Shown here in pieces: positions 60,845 to 64,000 of a stretch of 64,000 nt of DNA. Positions within the stretch are counted from its first letter, which is position 1; the number at the start of each line of letters is the position of its first letter. The notes under the pieces were generated by a model, which saw only the letters and a list, made by a program, of their open reading frames with translations, searched no databases and was not told where the DNA came from. The stretch is from Trinickia mobilis. GTDB taxonomy: Bacteria > Pseudomonadota > Gammaproteobacteria > Burkholderiales > Burkholderiaceae. The position numbers and the translations under genes were made by a program. The stretch is taken from contig NZ_JAFLRF010000017.1 in NCBI RefSeq assembly GCF_017315705.1, forward strand, positions 62,001-126,000, in the 5' to 3' direction.

Positions 60845-60866
60845 GGGCGAAAAATCGCCCATTTTT
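60845..60866 (+). terminator. Rho-independent terminator after the porin
   Basis: GGGCGA (60845-60850) pairs with TCGCCC around AAAA and is followed by ATTTTT. Confidence 0.75.
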
Positions 60867-60874
60867 CGGGGATC

Positions 60875-61453
60875 TCAACGAGCTGAAAGAACCGTCATCC
60901 AAATCGAAGGCGAAGTGGTATCTTTGAGGTGCACGCTGGTGAGATCGAACTGGCCTTTGCGAATGCGATGCATCAGTTCGATGCCGGAGAGGGTAACGGC
61001 CGCGTTGCGGAACCGCTTGAATCCGAGCATCACGTTCACCCGCGAGTTGATGTGGCGGTGATCTTGCTCGATCAGGTTGTTCAGGTACTTCGAGGATCGC
61101 AATTTCGTTCGCTTGGGTGGCGACTCGTCGGTCTTCGGCTCGCGGACCGCACGACGAGACGCCGTGTAGCCGTCCAGCGTGATCGTTCCCGGAGCACGTC
61201 CCTGAGTTCTGATCGCCTTCGCGAAGAACGCCTTGGCTGCCGGCACATCGCGCTTGGCGCTGAGGCGAAAATCGATCGTCTTTCCCGCTCGGTCAACAGC
61301 GCGGTAAAGATAGGCCCATTTGCCACGAATCTTCACGTAGGTCTCGTCGACACGCCACGACTGACCGCCTGTCGTGGCCAACCGATCCCAGCGTTTAACG
61401 AACTCCGGCGTGTAGCGCTTCACCCAACGCAGGATTGTGGTGTGGGTCGGACA
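60875..61453 (-). pseudogene. 5'-truncated IS6-family transposase
   Basis: The frame from about 61453 leftward reads PTHTTILRWVKRYTPEFVKR, WRVDETYVKIRGKWAYLYRA (first Asp) and a later TLDGYTASRRAV. It ends with NNLIEQDHRHINSRVNVMLGFKRF and ELMHRIRKGQFDL, all IS6/IS26-type. The N-terminal 50-60 residues and the right end of the element are missing; the break is around 61453, about 100 bases from the left end of the next IS. The C-terminus looks complete. Confidence 0.82.
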
Positions 61454-61627
61454 ACTACGTCAGCTTTAGCAAGCGCGTGAGGCACTGTCTAGCGCGCTAT
61501 ATTATTTAACATAATGTAAATTATCGCCATTTTTTGTGTTACAGCTTTTTAGTAATGTCATTAGAAATGTCCGATTCCTGCCCCTGAGCTGGCGCATGCT
61601 GCCGCGTGGCGTTGCCAGGGGCCAGAC

Positions 61628-63049
61628 ATGAACGGACGTGAATTGATCACGGCAAGCATGCGTGAGCTCGAGCGGGTCAAGATCATCGAGGCGGTCGTTG
61701 AAGGCCGGCTGCGCTGCGTTCAGGCGGCGCAGCGGCTGGATCTGTGTGAGCGGCAGATCAGCCGGCTGTGCCGGCGCTATGAGGCGTGCGGGCCGGCTGG
61801 GCTTGTCTCCGGCAAGCGCGGCCAGCCCAGTAACCGCGAACTGCCGGTCGACCTGCGCGCCCGCGCGATGGCGCTGGTGCGTGAGCGCTATGCGGACTTC
61901 GGGCCGACGCTGGCGTGCGAGAAGCTGGCCGAGTGTCACGGCATCCGGCTGGCGAAGGAAACCGTGCGGCGCTGGATGCGCGATGCCGGCTTGTGGATTC
62001 CGCGCCGGCAGCGCCCGCCGAAGGTCTATCAGCCGCGCGCGCGGCGCGCGTGCCTGGGGGAGCTGGTGCAGATCGACGGCAGCGACCACCGCTGGTTCGA
62101 GGAGCGCGCGCCGGCCTGCACGCTGCTGGTGTATGTCGACGACGCGACCAGCCGGATCATGGCGCTGCATTTCACGGCGAGCGAGTCGACCTTCAGCTAC
62201 TTTGAAGTGACGCGTGCGTATCTGGAACAGCACGGCAAGCCGGTGGCGTTCTACAGCGACCGCGCCAGTGTGTTTCATTGCAAGGGCCACACCGCGACGC
62301 CGGGCAAGGGCGTGACGCACTTCGGGCGGGCGATGTACGAGCTGAACATCGACACGTGGTGCGCCAACAGCAGCTCGGCCAAGGGCCGCGTGGAGCGCGC
62401 GCACCTGACCTTGCAGGATCGCCTCGTGAAGGAGTTGCGGCTGCGCGGCATCAGTACGGTCGAGGCGGCCAACGCGTATGCGCCCGCCTTCGTCGCCAGC
62501 TATAACGCGCGTTTCGCCAAGCCGCCGCGGAGTGACTACAACGCGCACCGGCCGCTGCGCGACGATGAGGACCTCGACACGCTGCTGACCTGGCGCGAGC
62601 CGCGGCGCGTGACGAAGTCGCTCACGGTGCAGTATGACCGCGTGATCTATCTGCTTGCGGACACGCGAGAGAACCGCAAGCGGATCCACCGCTATCTCGA
62701 GGTGTGGGAGTACCCGGACGGACGCATTGAGATTCGCGCCGATGGCGCATCCCTGCCCTATGTGCCTTACGACCGGCTCTCGGAGATCGACCAGGGGGCG
62801 GTGATCGAGCACAAGCGCCTCGGTCACGCGCTGCAGGTGGCGCAGGCGATCCAGGCGCAGCGCGACGACCGGCGCGCGTCCGGCTCCCCGTCACGCACGA
62901 ATCAAGGTCGACCCGTCCGCGCAAAGGAAAGATTGCCGGGTACGAAGAAACAACGCGAGCTTACGCAGGCCGATGTCGATGCCGCGCTCTTGCAGTTGAA
63001 TCTACAACCTGCAAAACCAGGCCGGCGGTCTGCAAGAGCCCTCGCATGA
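61628..63049 (+). CDS. ISNCY-family transposase
   Basis: This is an intact 473-residue protein. The N-terminal helix-turn-helix (MNGRELITASMRELERVKII, LDLCERQISRLCRRYEACG) is followed by an rve-type DDE core. The catalytic acids are probably Asp in LVQIDGSDHRWFEE, Asp in FYSDRASVF and Glu in AKGRVERAHLTLQ. A basic C-terminal tail follows. It looks functional, unlike the neighbouring transposases, so this may be the most recent insertion. Confidence 0.9.
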   Translation: MNGRELITASMRELERVKIIEAVVEGRLRCVQAAQRLDLCERQISRLCRRYEACGPAGLVSGKRGQPSNRELPVDLRARAMALVRERYADFGPTLACEKLAECHGIRLAKETVRRWMRDAGLWIPRRQRPPKVYQPRARRACLGELVQIDGSDHRWFEERAPACTLLVYVDDATSRIMALHFTASESTFSYFEVTRAYLEQHGKPVAFYSDRASVFHCKGHTATPGKGVTHFGRAMYELNIDTWCANSSSAKGRVERAHLTLQDRLVKELRLRGISTVEAANAYAPAFVASYNARFAKPPRSDYNAHRPLRDDEDLDTLLTWREPRRVTKSLTVQYDRVIYLLADTRENRKRIHRYLEVWEYPDGRIEIRADGASLPYVPYDRLSEIDQGAVIEHKRLGHALQVAQAIQAQRDDRRASGSPSRTNQGRPVRAKERLPGTKKQRELTQADVDAALLQLNLQPAKPGRRSARALA

Positions 63050-63163
63050 GACGTCAGCGCCCTGCTCGTTCACACACCGTTCTTCAACGAGGCGTGCAGC
63101 GAACCCCGTGAAAGACAAACCTGGAACCCCTTCAAACCGGACATTTCAACTTAGCCAGAACCC
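63050..63163. other. Right-end non-coding part of the ISNCY-like element
   Basis: The segment holds an extra copy of CGGACATTT at 63138-63146, a possible transposase binding repeat. No gene is present. Confidence 0.4.
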
Positions 63164-63191
63164 GGACATTTGAATCTGGCGTTGACATTTC

Positions 63192-63687
63192 TTGTTAGAC
63201 TTGACCTTGTCACTTTGAAAATTGAAGCCGTGATGGGCGCTAATGGCCTGCAAAGCATCGAGTACCCATGCAGCACCAAGGTCGAGACTGAGAAGATGCT
63301 CGCGTAGCACTGCGGCGGTGGCGATATCGTGACGATCTCGCGTCAATGCAGCGTCAGAAAAACGAAAGCAGCTTCCTCGTCTACCGCACCCCCCTATGGC
63401 CATTTGACCTGAAAGCCTGGCGACGCCTTTCCAAAGTCGTGAAGGCCGACCAGAGCACCAAGCCAGCGCCCGGCGTGCACCAACTCAATGCCGAAATTTA
63501 CAGCGGCCCACGCAAGGGTGCCGCGGGGCTCGCGGCCCAGCAGACTCTCAGTCACTGCGGCGACATCAAGCATATACAGCAGAAGAGGATGGCCGTGTGG
63601 ATCGCCGCTTTTGGCCCAGAGTGCCATGATTGCGGGTGGCAAATCCATTATTTTTAATTGTGGTGAGTTTGCCGTTGTCGTTGTCAT
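63192..63687 (-). pseudogene. cas3: Decayed cas3 N-terminus (type I CRISPR HD nuclease)
   Basis: Read leftward from ATG 63687: PPAIMALWAKSGDPHGHPLLLYMLDVAAV and WLGALVGLHDFGKASPGFQ are the Cas3 HD-domain start. An amber stop follows VKWP. The frame then reads GGAVDEEAAFVFL and, after a shift, FRFSDAALTRDRHDIATAAV and DALQAISAHHGFNF. At about 63191 the insertion sequence cuts the gene. The residue after HPLLL is Tyr, where the related Cas3 sequences I recall have His. No cas1, Cascade genes or repeats are visible, so the system is a remnant. Confidence 0.8.
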
Positions 63688-64000
63688 ATACGAAAACTCG
63701 CCCCCGATTGACGCTGCTACATCGCCGCGTTCAATCGCGTTGGTCAAATGGCGACTTGCCACCGTCGGAAAGTGGCGTTGTCGCTGCAAGGCGCGGCTGG
63801 GAATTTCAGAATCGCAGGGCGATCTTAATGTAATGGCCAAATCCGTTTGATGCACTATTTTGACCGCCGTGATGGAAATACTTTGATGTATAACCTATTA
63901 TAAATCGCTTCGTTCTATAGGATACATTGCTTGCAACCACAAGTTCGTCATTTGTGTGCTTGATGCTATTGTCGGTCAGTTCTCTCAGGTTCGATCCAAA
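63688..64000. other. Region upstream of the cas3 remnant
   Basis: I see no repeat array, leader repeat or gene in these 313 bases. Upstream of cas3 the minus-strand frame stays open to 63855 but is not cas3-like. Confidence 0.35.

Larger units (their letters stand above)
61554..63190 (+). mobile_element. ISNCY-like insertion sequence
   Basis: The element surrounds one transposase gene. AATGTCA (61554-61560) and AAATGTCCG (61565-61573) at the left are mirrored by CGGACATTT (63163-63171) and TGACATT (63184-63190) at the right, giving probable terminal repeats. The right end falls inside a cas3 remnant. Exact ends and target duplication were not resolved. Confidence 0.6.

Noticed and set aside
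63688-64000. Possible CRISPR array next to the cas3 remnant
   Set aside because: No direct repeats with regular spacing are visible up to the window edge.

Overview
The window looks like a high-GC betaproteobacterial genome, most likely Burkholderia sensu lato. The evidence is the dense GC-rich coding, the OmpC-type porin, the DUF389, OpgC-type and DsbA proteins, and the combination of AA10 chitin-active proteins with a Tc insecticidal toxin locus. No rRNA, tRNA or CRISPR array was seen.

Region 1 (1-2.2 kb, minus strand) is a chaperone-usher pilus operon: subunit, chaperone, and an usher cut by the left edge. Region 2 (2.6-18.2 kb, plus strand) is one functional block. A CHASE2 sensor histidine kinase is followed by a secreted GbpA-like AA10 lytic polysaccharide monooxygenase (LPMO). 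Next come a pseudopilin, a lytic transglycosylase, a GspF/PilC platform and a GspE/PilB ATPase. Four small overlapping genes in PilM-N-O-P order, a secretin lipoprotein and three more pseudopilins follow, and the block closes with an OmpR-type response regulator. The regulators bracket the block and neither has another partner in view. I read this as a self-regulated, noncanonical type II/type IV-pilus-like secretion locus with an LPMO as candidate cargo.

Region 3 (18.5-30.1 kb) holds a divergent GDPD-like lipoprotein, a large autotransporter, a carboxymuconolactone-decarboxylase-family protein, a second GbpA-like LPMO, a DUF389 membrane protein, a Tn3-type transposon scar, a DsbA and an OpgC-like acyltransferase. 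Region 4 (30.4-45.5 kb) is a complete Tc toxin operon: split A component, B, and C. The A1, A2 and B genes each carry what looks like a one-base deletion. The C protein ends in a putative aspzincin-type zinc metallopeptidase. Its promoter region shares a strikingly conserved element with the autotransporter promoter. A third GbpA-like LPMO lies convergent just downstream.

Region 5 (47.3-60.9 kb) is a mosaic. It has a phage tape-measure remnant, an SDR/TetR divergent pair with twin operators, and an aromatic-catabolism island: LysR regulator, FAD monooxygenase, AAHS transporter, HTH-citrate synthase fusion, Rieske oxygenase with its ferredoxin and reductase, a transposase pseudogene and a porin. 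Region 6 (60.9-64 kb) is IS debris: a truncated IS6-family transposase and an apparently intact ISNCY-like element that has cut through a decayed type I cas3 gene.
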